The notes under the pieces are model-generated. The model had not been told where the DNA came from and ran no database searches. It saw only the letters and a program-made list of their open reading frames with translations. From NCBI GenBank assembly GCA_964030785.1, contig OZ034975.1:44736069-44800068 (forward strand): a stretch of DNA of 64,000 nt. The letters are read 5' to 3'. Each line of letters opens with the position of its first letter. The first letter of the stretch is position 1. Shown here piece after piece: positions 1-11,575 of this stretch. This DNA comes from Siderastrea siderea. Its lineage: Eukaryota; Cnidaria; Anthozoa; Scleractinia; Rhizangiidae. Position numbers and translations under genes: made by a program.

Positions 1-423
1 GATGAGGTTGATCCTGTAAATCTCATGTTACTGAAAGGACAGGCACCTGTCCCAAGAGGGAATTGTGATGAGCATGTTGTTTTGAAAGGCCAAGACCAAG
101 GGCAGTGTTCACACATTCACTTACCTGATGGGACTGAATGTGCTGTCAGTGACCACTGCAGTAAAGTTACATGCAGGTCACCAGAAGACAGTACCTATGA
201 AGGACCACACCAGGTGGTAACCCTTCAAATTAATGGCTGCAGCAAACCGCTGACTGTCACAGTTACATATACAATAGAATCATCTTCGCCTCCCATTGTG
301 TGGTCACATACATTTGAAGACGGGGAGAAAGCTGGTCTGCCTGTGCTGCCAGGGGCAGATGTTAAAGTGAATCCATTCTTGAAAGCTGAACTGAAGGAAA
401 AGAATGCCAAGATTCAGTTCAAG
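1..423 (+). CDS. Gene A, module exon (5' end cut by window)
   Basis: Open from base 1 in frame 1, ending AAG|GTACCA in phase 0. It is closely similar to 18295-18772 of gene B, except that it lacks the Lys/His-rich insert present there. Frame and splice site agree with the paralogue. The open frame continues to 504 into a minisatellite, which I treat as intron. Confidence 0.85.
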
Positions 424-3400
424 GTACCATCCCTGGTGAAAATCTTAGAAGGATCTTTAAATATTTTTGAAAATCTGCATGAGGATCTTGAGGGGAAACC
501 TTGAGAATCTCCACCTATAATCTTCAAAGATCCTCAAGGACCCCGCAATGATCCTTGAGGACCCTGCAACGATCCTTGAGGATCCTGCAACAATCTTTGA
601 GGATCCTGCAACGATCCTTGAGGATCCTGTAACGATCTTTGAGGATCCTGCAATGTTCCTTGAGGATCCTACAACAATCTTTGAGGATCCTTGAGCAGGA
701 CTCTAAAAGATTTTACAGGATCCTCAGTAGGATCCTATCAAACGTGAGGATTGTAGGTAGGATCCTGTGAGATCTTACAGTTCCTGTAGGATCTTACAGG
801 CATCCTAGAAAATCCTGTAGGATCCTTATAGGATTTTCATCAGGGATTATCACTTACTGAACTGCTTGTAATTATTTTGTCTGAAGAGGAATGATTTGTG
901 TGACAATTCAACTCCTCCACAAGTTGTGAATTGCCATTCTGGCCAGCCTATTCTTAAATATTCTTAAATATCAAAATATGAGATTCTATATAACATTCTA
1001 AAAATCAAAATGTGAGATTCTTAAATATCAAAATATGTTATGTTTGTTTAAAATATTATTTTAAATAAACATAACATATCATGATGTTTTGTTCCACATA
1101 CACAGCCCTTTATTAAGCTTCTAGCTAATAAAGTTTCTGTACTATTTACTTTTAACCTGTTGTATAACTTGGCTATAATTTTATTATTATGAATGCATGG
1201 CTACACTTTAACAGGATAATAAGCAGTACATATACCACTGGAAATTAATACTCGGTAGCTTTTATTTAAAATATGGTCACAAATAAGAAGTTCGTCCATA
1301 CAAAGAATACATACAAGAGCTTAAACCCTTCAAGCCCTAACAGTGACGAAAATGAAACTTCTCTTTTCATTGTCAATACTTGTTCAGTGATGAGAATATT
1401 AATAAAGAAAATGATCACCATGGATGAGACGTCTTGATACTAAGACAAATTCTCCTTACTAGTTCTGTAAGAAATGTATGGAGAACAGTTAAAGGAGAGT
1501 GATTATGTATTTTTATATCAGGGCTTACAAGGTTAAAATAATGGTGAACACTTAACACAAATTATGTAGGATTTCATCTTCTTACCTCAAACCTTAATCT
1601 TATATAGTTTATTAAGGAAACAGCTGATGGATTAGTGAACTTTTTGTTTGTAGTATCTTTACAAATAATTTTTTTTTACTATAGTTAATTCTGTTGATGG
1701 AGTCCAAGATGCAAACAACTAATGTCACATTCCTGGCTGGGGAACTACCTCTTGCTAAATGCAGTAAGTTATATTTATTTGCATTTTCTGGTGTCAAGAA
1801 TACAAATTATACCTAATCGTGCACGTTTTAAGGTAGGCTTCAGTAAAGAGATGATGTGTTTTATTTTGGTGAGACACAGGCCCTGAGAACAATAAAAGTG
1901 CATACATGTTATATGATTTAGTGTGTTGGTAGACAATATATGTATGTGCAAGCAAAACACCGAATAAGAGGTTTATTTATTACACTGTATTTTGTTTTTG
2001 CTTTGTCCTCCTCCAGCAAAAAAAAAACAAAAAAAACAGTCAAACTGGAATTGTACAGTGTAATACATATTATATCTCATTAGATGTTTTGGTGTGAAGT
2101 ATCGCCGTACATTTTTACGAGTTGTGCTGTATTTTGACATTAGCCTGCAGCGCGAGTCAAATTACAAACAACAAGAAAGCCTATTGGGCATTTTAACCGG
2201 CCATTCTGACCCTCCCCACCCCTAGGTTTCACAAATGTTAGCGCGATCCTCTATTTATACGAGCCGGCGTGACGAAAGTGTGATTGTGTGACAAAATATT
2301 TTGACTATAGCGTTACTGGATGACGTAATGTTTAAACTCTGATGACTCAGCTTATCTTTCTTATCGCTTTTATTTGTGCTGAAAAACGCAAATTCACTCA
2401 AACGTTGAATGTCGATATAAATTTGTCCACAACTGAGAATGCTCACACAGGGACGACGAAGTATTAACTGTTGTGCCTAGACCTTAAATACAAACAGTGA
2501 ACATAGCAGTAGAATCAAAATATAACGCGTGATAAACACGAGCTCGAGCAGATCGTCAGAGTATGGGGCACGTCAAGGCATATCTTATGACGTGATGTTT
2601 AAATCCGGTTTGCTAACCCGGGAATCCCCTTGCAAAAGTAAACAAGCGAGCGGGGACGAAAGTCGCCCACGTCTTTGAAAGCTAACGCGCCTGTCGAGCC
2701 GCAATCGATTTCGCGCTCACTCGCTTGTTTTTCTTTTCCTTCACTAGTCTGAACGGAAAGAGAGACTGCTCGTAGCCTTTAGCGAACACCACACGCAAAC
2801 CACACAAATCCGTCGATAATATTCAGATATTTTCGTTCTTTCAATGCAAAAAGACTCGTAACACCTACCTTATTAATTGATCTCCTTATTAATGATGATT
2901 CCTTCGTATCAACTTCTCGCCTCAAATAAACGCTCATCTCTCTCCGTTCACAAGAACTATCATGTACTGATGGTGCAATCCACTAATATTGCATCATCAT
3001 ACTAGTACCAATTCCTTCTCTTCCTAGCCCACGCCGGCAAAACGCAACTGTCCTTTTCAGGGCGGGAAAAGGTTGGGCGATGAAACGAGCAGTCCGCCCT
3101 TCAAGCGATGTGTGATGCGGAGACGGACTGGCACGAGCGCTCTTTCCGCGCTTCCGGTGCGTTTGGTGGCCGGCAAAATTTACCTTTCAACAAACCGGAA
3201 ATCTCATTTTCTTTATTTATTTTTCAGCCAGCCGTGCACTGTGATTAAAACGTTTTTTCACAGTCCTGGCTCACAGCTTAAAGTGCTTATGTCTGCGTGA
3301 ACATTAGTCAATCTTTTTCACAGTAAGTTCCCGAAAAATGCGCTCAATTTGAGAGTGTCGAATGCTTGCTCTTGCCGAAAAACATGACATGGTTGTCTTT

Positions 3401-6085
3401 CCTCGTCTCTTTTAAAAAAGCTCCAAATTACTCCACGCTAAATCTTACATATATTAAAGGCCGATAAATTTTACATGACATAATAAAAAATTAGCTGGAG
3501 ATATTTGGAGATAGTGGCGTTTTGCAACTTTAAACTTTGCCTCCTTGTAACGCGCCATGGCGATGATTCGTCGCAACGCCGCCAACTGTATGTAAACAAA
3601 TTAAAAGTGAAATTAAATTTGCAGATTTCTCCTCCCTTTATCTCACAAAAACAAAGCAAAGAAAACCGTCTAAACTGAGGAGCAATTCTATTTGTAGTGC
3701 CTAAAGAAACAGACAAGCATAGGAGAGGTTTTGGGGAAAAAAGAAGAATTGCGGTGTTAATGTTGATTTGATTTAATCAATTAACTAGGGACGTGTCCTG
3801 ATTTACCTTGCACGAGCTGCACGAATTATAAATACGCGTCACGCCACGCGTCATCCAAACGCCATTTTCCATCTTTTTACTTTGCTCTGCTCGTTTTTAG
3901 ACAGTTTTTTAGCATCGATTAAGGCGGAAAAGACAAAGAAAAGATAACCCAAAGTTAACGTTTTTCGGAAACTATTAATAGATTGTGAACATTTTGAATT
4001 TGGATCTTTGAATTTTGAATTTTGGTCTAGCACCCAATTCGATCCCAGTCCACTGCATCACACCTTTTTGCTCGGACACGCTCGTTTCATCGCCCAACCT
4101 TTTTCCGCCCTGGTCCTTTTTGTCCGCTGCGAAATACAAGTTAGCCAATCAGAAACCTTACAACCCACTTCGCAAACCACCCCCCCCCCCCCCCATAAAA
4201 CGCCAAGGGAAACCGCCTCTCACGTAGCACAATATTACACCGCTCCTATACAAAACGCAACTTTCAAAGCAAATCACATTCACAGAAGCGTGATATGCTC
4301 CGGACATTCACAAATCCTTCTGACTTCCACATTTTTACATCCCTCAAAATGTCAATCCCAATAAAAAAAAAAACTCCTGCGCTAAAAAAATTTTCACCAT
4401 AACCACTAACTAGATCAGACAACACAGCCAATTTCGCATTCAATCCTATTAGCTGCTTTACTCAATTGCGCATGCGTTATACAAGACAAAAACAAAAAAC
4501 CCCAAACTTAACAACCCTTCGCCGTTCATATCTTAAATACTGTAAATTAAAAGACAAGAATACACGAAGATAACATTCAGCAGACTAATATGCGCATGCG
4601 TCTTATATAAGACAGTACCGCTCTTGAGTACCCGTACCACAAGCTTTACAGCACTTTGTTCGTATGTTAAGCCAACTGACTATCACGTCAAAACCGTGCC
4701 CATTTTATAAACCGGCGGTCGCTATAGCGACGGCCGGTTAACAGGTAAAAGTATACGGCAATACTTCACACCAAAACATCTAATAGGAGATTTATTATCA
4801 AAACTTAACCTTTTTCAACCTTTTTCAGTAACTTGTAAGAAAACTACAAGTGTAACAGGATGAGTGTGAGCATGGTACTGTACAATAGCCAACTGTATAA
4901 TATCGTGGAATATTTGTACTTGTTTCAGACGCTTTCTGTACAATAAGTAAATACAGTTCGATAATAAACTGGCATATTTTGAAAGTTCTTTTGCCGTTTT
5001 AGGGAAAAATGACCAACAATTGGAATAATAAGCTGTGTATTACTTAATTCACATGACTAGACCTTTTTTTCTGGGCTACACTTTGTGCAGGAGTTCTTTT
5101 TTTCTCTCAATTTTCCCTTGCATGAATGTTTTTCTTTTACTTTGCCCAACCCCCCCCCCCCATAACATTTCTAATGGTCCGTCCCTAAGGGACAAATATA
5201 GCATGGACGTGTAGCAATGAAACAAGTAGAGGAGTATGACGTAGTGTGGTCGAGTCCCAGGCTGCTGCATGCGTTGTGGTTGTTCAAAGTAGTAGTACAT
5301 TCCTGTTGTACAGTGTACAAAATGGTTCTAATTTTCAAGCCTGTGGAAGAAATCCTAAAGTGTGCATGACCATTCAAATTCAAGTTTTTGAGTAGTTCTT
5401 CAGAAAGGTCTTGTTTTTTTTTTGTTCCCTGCTTTTAACCCTTGGGTGTACAGGGTGGGGGGGAGGGGGTGGATATCACCTCATAAGGTTTTCTTGAATT
5501 TTTTCCAAGACGACCTTTCGTCTGCGGCTACCATTTTCACTAGCTGTATGCATATCGCTGAGACACATTTTGACACAAGTTTGGCGAGAATTGGTTGCTG
5601 TGGTTATGAGATATCAAGATAGGAAGTCATAAGTAAGGAGGTCATAGGTGGTCAAGCCATTTTTAAATAGGAAAGAGGCAAAATGTTTAATTTTGACATT
5701 TTACATGTCTAGCACCAAAATTTTTCAATTTCCGCCATTTATTACAATACAACACAAGCCCACATGAGGGCTCCATACTGCCCCCCGCCCCCCTTGTACA
5801 TCTGTGGGGGTATGACTTGTATGTCCTAGGGAAAATTGAGTTTGTTTTATTTGACAATTAGGAGAAAAAGGTTTACACCAAGGTTCCCATGGCAAATGGT
5901 TCAGTAAACAACCGACATCTGTCAAAGTTCTGGTGATTGTCATCCCGGTAGTCGTGTTGGTCTTGGCAGGACTTGGTGTCGCTTTTTACTGTTACAGAAA
6001 CCGTGAAGGGGGACTGCGTTTTCCGATCCACATTACACCCGGCGGTAGCAAGGTGCCCATGCAGCGGCTCGCTAATGAGATTTAA
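1..6085 (+). CDS. Gene A (5' partial): Cys-rich type I membrane protein of a tandem family
   Basis: Visible exons are 1-423, 1685-1763 and 5862-6085 (726 nt, 241 residues plus stop); the 5' end lies outside the window. The three exons join in frame (phase 0, then phase 1), and every border matches gene B. The protein shows the end of one extracellular module, one full module (Cys cluster about residues 41-67, a Trp-Ser-His stretch near residue 101, Gly-Glu-Lys shortly after), a linker ending in a Cys, a hydrophobic helix (about residues 188-210) and a basic tail ending SKVPMQRLANEI. The first exon matches the phase 0-0 second-module exon of gene B, so the whole protein probably has at least two modules. 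I do not recognise the module; an extracellular binding or recognition role is only inferred from the topology. The last intron is about 4.1 kb because a transposon sits in it. Confidence 0.85.
424..860 (+). repeat. 21-bp minisatellite GATCCTTGAGGATCCTGCAAC in gene A intron
   Basis: From about 521 to 692 the 21-bp unit runs about eight times with point changes. Degenerate AGGATCCT-rich sequence continues on both sides (about 440-835). The unit contains the palindrome AGGATCCT. The array starts right after the splice donor and is absent from the same intron of gene B, so it arose after the two genes separated. Confidence 0.85.
861..1325. other. Gene A intron, sequence shared with gene B
   Basis: No coding sequence is seen. 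About 1183-1320 matches 20975-21175 upstream of the linker exon of gene B (shared TTATTATGAATGCATGG and ACTCGGTA stretches). This marks it as part of the A/B segmental duplication. Confidence 0.6.
1326..1540. repeat. MITE family 1, copy 1
   Basis: This is one of five copies of a roughly 210-bp repeat with inverted ends of the type CCCTTTAAGCCCTAACA. Inner landmarks are GTGATGAGAAT and CAAATTCTCC followed by TGTATGGAGAACAG. Other copies are near 15175, 18995, 21465 and 34045. No coding capacity; probably a non-autonomous DNA element. Confidence 0.7.
1685..1763 (+). CDS. Gene A, linker exon
   Basis: This exon has 79 nt: acceptor ...TTTACTATAG, donor GTAAGTTA, phase 0 in and phase 1 out. It encodes 26 residues ending GELPLAKC with an NVT glycosylation sequon. 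The paralogous exon 21363-21441 has the same length, phases and ends. Confidence 0.85.
2060..4805. mobile_element. Non-autonomous DNA transposon with long inverted repeats
   Basis: The ends are inverted copies of ATTAGATGTTTTGGTGTGAA (about 2080 and 4790, with weaker inverted homology a little further out). A second inverted pair lies inside (3064-3092 against 4081-4110, GGTTGGGCGATGAAACGAGC). No transposase frame is seen. The element fills most of the last intron of gene A and is absent from that of gene B. The stretch 4550-4740 recurs in inverted orientation at 63806-64000. No clear target duplication was found, so the exact ends are uncertain. Confidence 0.7.
4806..5861. other. Gene A last intron, 3' part
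   Basis: About 5180-5410 matches 22235-22470 of gene B (shared AAGGGACAA, GACGTAGTGTGGTC and TGTTGTACAGTGTACAAAA). About 5440-5810 is specific to gene A and is bordered by inverted G-rich and C-rich stretches next to GTACA, so it may be another small insertion. Nothing coding is seen. Confidence 0.5.
5862..6085 (+). CDS. Gene A, transmembrane and tail exon
   Basis: The acceptor is ATTTGACAATTAG. The phase-1 codon is completed as AGA, and the frame runs to TAA at 6083-6085. It encodes a short stem, a Val/Leu/Ile-rich helix after VKVLVIVIPVVV, a YCYRNR stop-transfer stretch and the tail ending KVPMQRLANEI. Length (224 nt) and phase are identical to gene B 22606-22829. Confidence 0.88.
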
Positions 6086-7140
6086 GGGGGCAATGTCACA
6101 GGAATTTGCCTATTTTCCGTGTATTTATTAATTCACCGGTAAACTAAATAACATTTAAAGGTTTTTGCAAGTTACAGATGTCGACAGTTGCTAGAATTAT
6201 TGTCAAACAAGAGGCATAGTGACCAGTTAATGTACTATATTTAGACTGTGTGTAGCGTGGTCATTATGTGCCAGAAATTAGTTGTGTGGATGAATGTGGA
6301 AAACATCGTGCTTGAAAAACTTTCCATGTTGCTCTATTCCAAAACCTAAAAAAATTGTTTATTCTGTTCAAGGCTTTTTTTTAGCAAAGATGATAGGTTT
6401 TTTAACTCTCACTACCTAACTACTTGAGGTTGCCGTGATGACAAATAATTGATTGATGAGTACAAGAGGGTGACAGAGTTAAGGGTTAAATTATTTACGA
6501 CAACAGGTCAGGTGATAAATGTACTTATTTATTCTTTCACCAAAAGAGAGAAAGAAAGACAGAAAAGATATTATTCAGTTACAATTTAGGGGCATATACT
6601 TTTTTCTCTATTTATCGTTGTTAAGGCCTTATATTTGAGAAATAACCTGCTTGACTTACAGCTCAGCTAATGCAGGCCCGTCTGCCTCTGGGGATTACAT
6701 TGCATTCTGTGCAAGTGTAATTGTTATGGGTAGAATCAAGGCGAGAAGGTTTGATGATTCGTTTTTTGGTCATGTCACCTTCTCATCCAATAGAAAGCAG
6801 GAATTGTATTAATACCTAGAATCATAATCATGTCATAATCGTGGCACCGACTCCAGTATGGATAATGTAGACGGAGGATTAAGTACCAATATTAAATTTG
6901 TAATCAAGATGAGACAAAGTAAAGTAAGTCAGCTGGGTTGTGGTAGCGTTAGGTAATGGCCGCTAGGTGGTGATACGTTGAGATACTACAGTTTTGTTAG
7001 AGTACTGGGTTGACATAAAACGGCGCGGCCACGAAATTAGTTTAACACGTAAAAATGTTGTCATAATCACATGGTTTGAGTAAAACTGATTTAAGTGCAA
7101 ACAGTGTTTCCCATAGATGTTCAATATATACATGTATTGA
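6086..7140. other. Gene A 3' flank, duplicated downstream of gene B
   Basis: This stretch is colinear with about 22830-24310. Shared landmarks include GGGGGCAATGTCAC directly after the stop, GACCAGTTAAT, CTCAGCTAATGCAGGCCCG and GGCACCGACTCCAGTATGG. It contains the 3' UTR, whose end I cannot place. The piece AGTCAGCTGGGTTGTGG (about 6925-7050) also recurs near 10750 and 27840. Confidence 0.6.
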
Positions 7141-8040
7141 GGTTCAATCGATTTTATTAAATGAAAACACCAGCTTTGAATTTAGCTTTTTTGTCTGCGA
7201 TGCATATGTAGAGAAAGGGAATTGAAAGCCGAAAGCGATTTCTTGTCTCTGGGTGACTGACAAAGCGACTAAGCGGATTTCGTGCCCCTTGGTGTCTGAC
7301 TTAAAAGTGTGAAACGAGATCTTCGTTTTGTAGTTTAACCCTAGCCTGGGGCACATCGTGCACGCGCTGACTTTTACGAAGTATAACTTTTAAACGGCTA
7401 GGCAAATAATCACCAACTCTCTTGACGTTTCCTAAAATTTATCAGAGAGAATGTTCCTGTGTCAATGACATGTCTATGATGATTGACGTTTCCATAGCAA
7501 CTGTCTACTCAAGAGTGTATTTAGACTATTTTGTCTTTTTTCATTTTTTTTTTCAGTTTTTTCGCCTTCATATGTAATCATTCATAATCGTTTACTTTTT
7601 TGTGCTTGTTTTGATTAAGTATGTTTCTTAGAACAAATTCATATATTTTTCGACGTCGTCATCGTCAACTGTATGACTGCAGGCTCGGGATTCAAGATGG
7701 CGGCCTCAAAATTCAAAATGGCTGGTTTGTAGATTGGGTGTCTTGTAGTTTGACCCGGCCCTTTAATTTGCCACAAACTAATACCCCGTCGATTTTGTCA
7801 CTGATGGCGTCTGACAAAGCGTTTAAGAGAGGGTTTTTGTTTTGCGAAAGGATGCATAACCACGGCTAAGCATGATTCAGTAAAATATAAGAACGTTCTT
7901 TGGGTAAAAAATATATATGTAAATTATAAGCTTTCGGCTATCTATCTGCAACCTTGTGACGAATGATAGAAAAGGGCAGGTCAAACAAGTAAGACATGAA
8001 AACGTACGAAATCCACTTAGCCGCTTTGTCAGTTGTCTTG
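7141..8040. other. Intergenic, no gene recognised
   Basis: AT-rich sequence with short open frames on both strands and no splice-joined coding signal. Nothing further is supported. Confidence 0.5.
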
Positions 8041-8211
8041 CAGTTTGATCCGTCCTGTTCTACAATCCAGACAATCCAGAAGCTCAATAATAAAACTACT
8101 ACCCAGATATAACGAGCAAATGTCGTCACGCGACTGAAGTACAATTGGATAGGAAACAGATCCTGAAAGAGATGAACTGCAGTCACTAAATTCGGATAGT
8201 AACTGCCCCAT
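8041..8211 (-). pseudogene. Possible relic of a DEG/ENaC-type channel N-terminus
   Basis: On the - strand one frame reads LLSEFSDCSSSLSG and the overlapping frame reads FARYIWVVVLLLSFWIVW. Joined across one frameshift near 8114 they resemble the N-terminal segment and first membrane helix of acid-sensing/epithelial sodium channels. The family call rests on memory of that pattern and a single short stretch. It could equally be a chance hydrophobic frame. Confidence 0.25.
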
Positions 8212-8548
8212 GATGCTGATTAGTACAACGGAACACTATCTAATTTTGGAGCAAATTAACTTAAGTACAACGAACATTTTGGTCGTTTTTCACAAATTCG
8301 TTTTTTATAACAGAGTTTCATTTATAAAGCATCCCAGTTTTAACGAACACATTTTCCAAGTCCCTTGGGAAGTCGTTATATCGGGGTTCCTCTGTAGTTG
8401 TTTTATTACTCGGACTGGCTGGTTTGTAAGAAATATTATTGAGTTACCAAAAGAAAGTGTTCTTTGAAAAGCAGTATGTTTTCGCCATCTTTTTCGGGCG
8501 ACTTTCCACCTGGCAAGATTTGTGCTGATAGCCTGTTTGCAGGGAAAA

Positions 8549-8724
8549 CAATATACGGAACGACTGATCCTTACGGCAGTTAAAGAAAGACAGAGAAGAC
8601 GACGAAATACGTAAAGTGAAAAATGTATGTAACAAATACATTTTTTACATTTTTTACTTTACGTATTTCGTCTTCTCTGTCTTTCTTTAACTGCCGTTAG
8701 GATCAGTCGTTCCGTATATTTTTT
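8549..8724. repeat. Near-perfect hairpin, arms about 75 bp
   Basis: The left arm begins ATATACGGAACGACTGATCC and the right arm ends with its reverse complement. The arms differ only by small indels and are separated by a spacer of roughly a dozen bases. No target duplication is visible. It may be a recent templated inversion or a hairpin MITE. Confidence 0.8.
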
Positions 8725-8946
8725 ACTTTTAATGTTTTAGTGATCCAGGTCTACTTAAGATCCGGCAACTCTCAACGTCTTGTCGCTGTGGTCCTGCCAG
8801 TTTATACATTTTTTTTGCAGGGAGCCAATCAAAGCGCACACTTTCTCATATCCATGCGCTGTCTATATAAAGGCGCGGACACATGATGCAACATTGTGCG
8901 CAACTTTTGCGTCACGAAGTTGCACGCAATGTTGCAGATGATGGAC

Positions 8947-9106
8947 ATACTTGTCCAATACTCCGACAAATTTATGCAAAGCATTGTTAAATTTCTTATT
9001 GTTTTGCTTCATTCTTTTTTGTTATGCTTTTGTACAGTATTGTTATGTGAAGTGAATACAACACAATGCCATGCATAAATTTGTCGGAGTATTGGACAAC
9101 CCTCAT
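8947..9106. mobile_element. Small hAT-like MITE inserted in the outer element
   Basis: The inverted ends are TTGTCCAATACTCCGACAAA and its complement. TGATGGAC occurs on both sides, consistent with an 8-bp target duplication, the size typical of hAT elements. The first 13 bases of the terminal repeat are shared with the much larger element at 36486-37991. Confidence 0.7.
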
Positions 9107-9204
9107 GATGGACACACGGTGAAACAGTTGCGTGCGATGTTGCAGAGGTAGAAGCCGATTCTACTTCTGCAACATTTGCGCGCAACAATTTCAAGGGTGG
9201 ACAG

Positions 9205-10470
9205 AGGGTCCACAATAGGTTTGGCGGGGTGCGGGATTTGGCTAATTTTTGTGGCGATATTCGGGATGGGAGCTGAAAACAGGAGTGGCAAGTTCAATTG
9301 ATAGCGGGAGCGGGATTTTGTGTTTTTAAGGGTTCGGGATACGAGAATCGCAAAGGGAAAGTAGAGGGATACGGTATTTTAATTTTTACGAGACTGCATG
9401 ATTTGACCAGTGCAGGCTGATAGAAATGGAGCGTTTGTGAATGAAGTGTGTCGGCTTTCAAGCAATGAATTGATCAAGGAAGAGTAGCCTGCATGTCAAG
9501 CTACTATGAGTCCTTTTGTGATGTTTTGTGTTGATTTCGGAAAGAGGTATCAAGACACATCTTGTGTTGCATTTCTTGGCCTTGTCTGCGTTCTTAATTT
9601 TTCCATTTAGCGTTTGCTGGAGCAGCTATGATCAGCTATGGTTAGTCTAGCCAGTATGGCAACAACGGCGGATGGTAAACGGCGCTAGCCAAATTGAGGT
9701 ACTCGGCATCATGAATTTTGTTGCTATATATTATGAAAAGACTGCGAGCAGGAATGCCTTTCCAGTCGAAAAAAAAAAACTTTCCAAACAGAAATTTACT
9801 GAAAGCAAGTAATACAAAGACGCTAGGGGGGGGGGGGGGTTAGGTGGGTCCACTTTTATAAATCTTTCGTTACATTTCATTTTTGCATACCTCATAACTG
9901 TACCGAACTTGCAGTTTATGCCCCTAACCTTGTTTAAGGACACAACTCATTTATATACAGCTTGGTGTAGAGAAACAATGTGGCGAAAACGTTTGTGTCT
10001 AAGCGTGAAATGCCGACCTTCAGATCAAAACCAAGTCGCGCTTACCACCCCCACAACTTGAACAACCACCCCTTCATTTACATATTCAGTAGGTTGTCTT
10101 CCAAAAAAAGCAGGAGCGAGAATAGGAAGAATATCGTAGCAATCAATCTTTGTCAATTTTTACCTTTCACTTATATCTGGACAAGAAAAGGCAAAACGGG
10201 TCTAAAACAGAAAAACACAAACGAAGCACTTGTTACGGTCATTAGTGGCGATATTCAGTTTATATGATATCGAGACCATCGACCATAAAAACGGGTTTAC
10301 TTGTCTTCTATCCATTGTATAAAAGTATGTGAGGTTTTGATCTTGAAAGAAGAAAACTATTTAAAAATTTAGGCGGGATCGGGATTTCGACGTTAAGAAG
10401 GACGGGATGGCGGGATTAACAGGAAAAAATAGGAGGGATGGCGGGATCTGAGAACCCTATTGTGGACCCT
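9205..10470. mobile_element. hAT-like element with GCGGGAT-rich ends, inserted in the outer element
   Basis: The inverted ends are AGGGTCCACAATAGG and CCTATTGTGGACCCT, flanked by near-identical TGGACA stretches. The body near each end is rich in GGGAT/GCGGG, like the element at 40856-41278. The inner part (about 9400-10350) holds a poly(G) run near 9828 and no recognisable gene. Confidence 0.6.
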
Positions 10471-10542
10471 CTGGACACACGATGCAACTTTCAAGTTGCG
10501 TGCGTTGTTGCGGGCAATGTTGCATCGTGTGTCCGCGCCTTA

Positions 10543-11235
10543 ACAATGGCTGATAAAATCCCTCAAGGTCGGAACAGGATGTCGTCTGGAAATGTTGCAG
10601 GTCACTAGCCATGAATTTAAGTTTCACTCACTGAAAGCCTAATTAATTCGGCCACGTTGTTGTTGTTGTTTTTTACTTAAATACCGGTATGTGATTAGAG
10701 GGTTACATTTCATGGGTATTTACCTGCCAATCCTACCACTCAAGACTAAGGAAAGTAGGTCAGCTGGGCTGTGGCAGCGTTGTGTTAATGGCCGCAAGGA
10801 GGCAACAGGTTTGATCCTAGAGTTTTTTATGGTAGGCTGACACTTGACATAGATAGAAAAGATGCAAACGGCTTGGCCTCGCCTTTGATGAAATTTGCAT
10901 AGTACTTTAAATTTTGCATGCACCTGTTTTTAATAAAAGTGAAAAATGATCTTTCTGTCGGCCAAAGATTTGCAATACAGATTTAGTCGACTGCACTGTT
11001 TATTAGTTAAGCTGCTTTTTTATCTTAAAAGGTTAAATTATTTTTTGAAAAAAACAAACAAACAAACAAACAAACAAACAAGCAATAGGAAAACTTCGAG
11101 ATTCATCGCCTTTTTCCTTTCGTTGCCTGTCCAAGTTTCGATGAGTAGCCGATCAAATTTATTTACGGTATTAAAAACCGTTGGTCAATTTGACACATGT
11201 CATTTTTTTAATCCTCTGTTTTAACCATTTGTCAC
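10543..11235. other. Intergenic with dispersed repeat and ACAA microsatellite
   Basis: About 10745-10945 is a copy of the AGTAGGTCAGCTGGG repeat also seen at 6925, 24095 and 27835. A short (ACAA)n run lies at about 11053-11082. No coding signal. Confidence 0.5.
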
Positions 11236-11575
11236 AGTAGCGGCCCCCGTTACTTTCGGGATCACTGAGCAAGACTAAGGGGTCGCAACTTTCGGGTAGC
11301 CGTCACTTTCGGGCAGCTAAAACACGCGGGAAGTTGAAACAAACAAACAAAATAAAACAAATACATAAACCTCCCACTGCTCGTAATGCTTGTTCCAGTT
11401 CAAGTCACGCCCGGTTACTTTGTTTGGAGGTGACACTAAGGTATTTTGGACCGATGCTATCGGGGAGAGCGTTACTTTGGACTTTGGGAGGGGCCGTTAC
11501 TTTCGGGAACTACTAGAAAGGTCCCTTCGAATAGCCGTTACTTTCGGCGGGCCGCTACTTTCGAAATTCTACGGT
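11236..11575. repeat. Interspersed repeat with GCCGTTACTTTCGGG motifs
   Basis: The motif CCGTTACTTTCGGG and variants occur at least five times, and the ends GTAGCGGCCC / GGGCCGCTAC are inverted. Probably a MITE. The short open frames across it are not credible genes. Confidence 0.5.

Larger units (their letters stand above)
8867..10542. mobile_element. Outer transposon of a nested set
   Basis: The ends are inverted copies of AAGGCGCGGACACACGATGC (left copy AAAGGCGCGGACACATGATG). Internal GCAACTT/TTGCG motifs repeat in both directions. It is interrupted by two further elements (8951-9105 and 9205-10470). No transposase frame is seen. Confidence 0.7.

Noticed and set aside
225..410. Antisense frames opposite the module exons (also 14863-15090, 18568-18759, 29943-30215)
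   Set aside because: They mirror conserved coding exons on the other strand and have no independent support.
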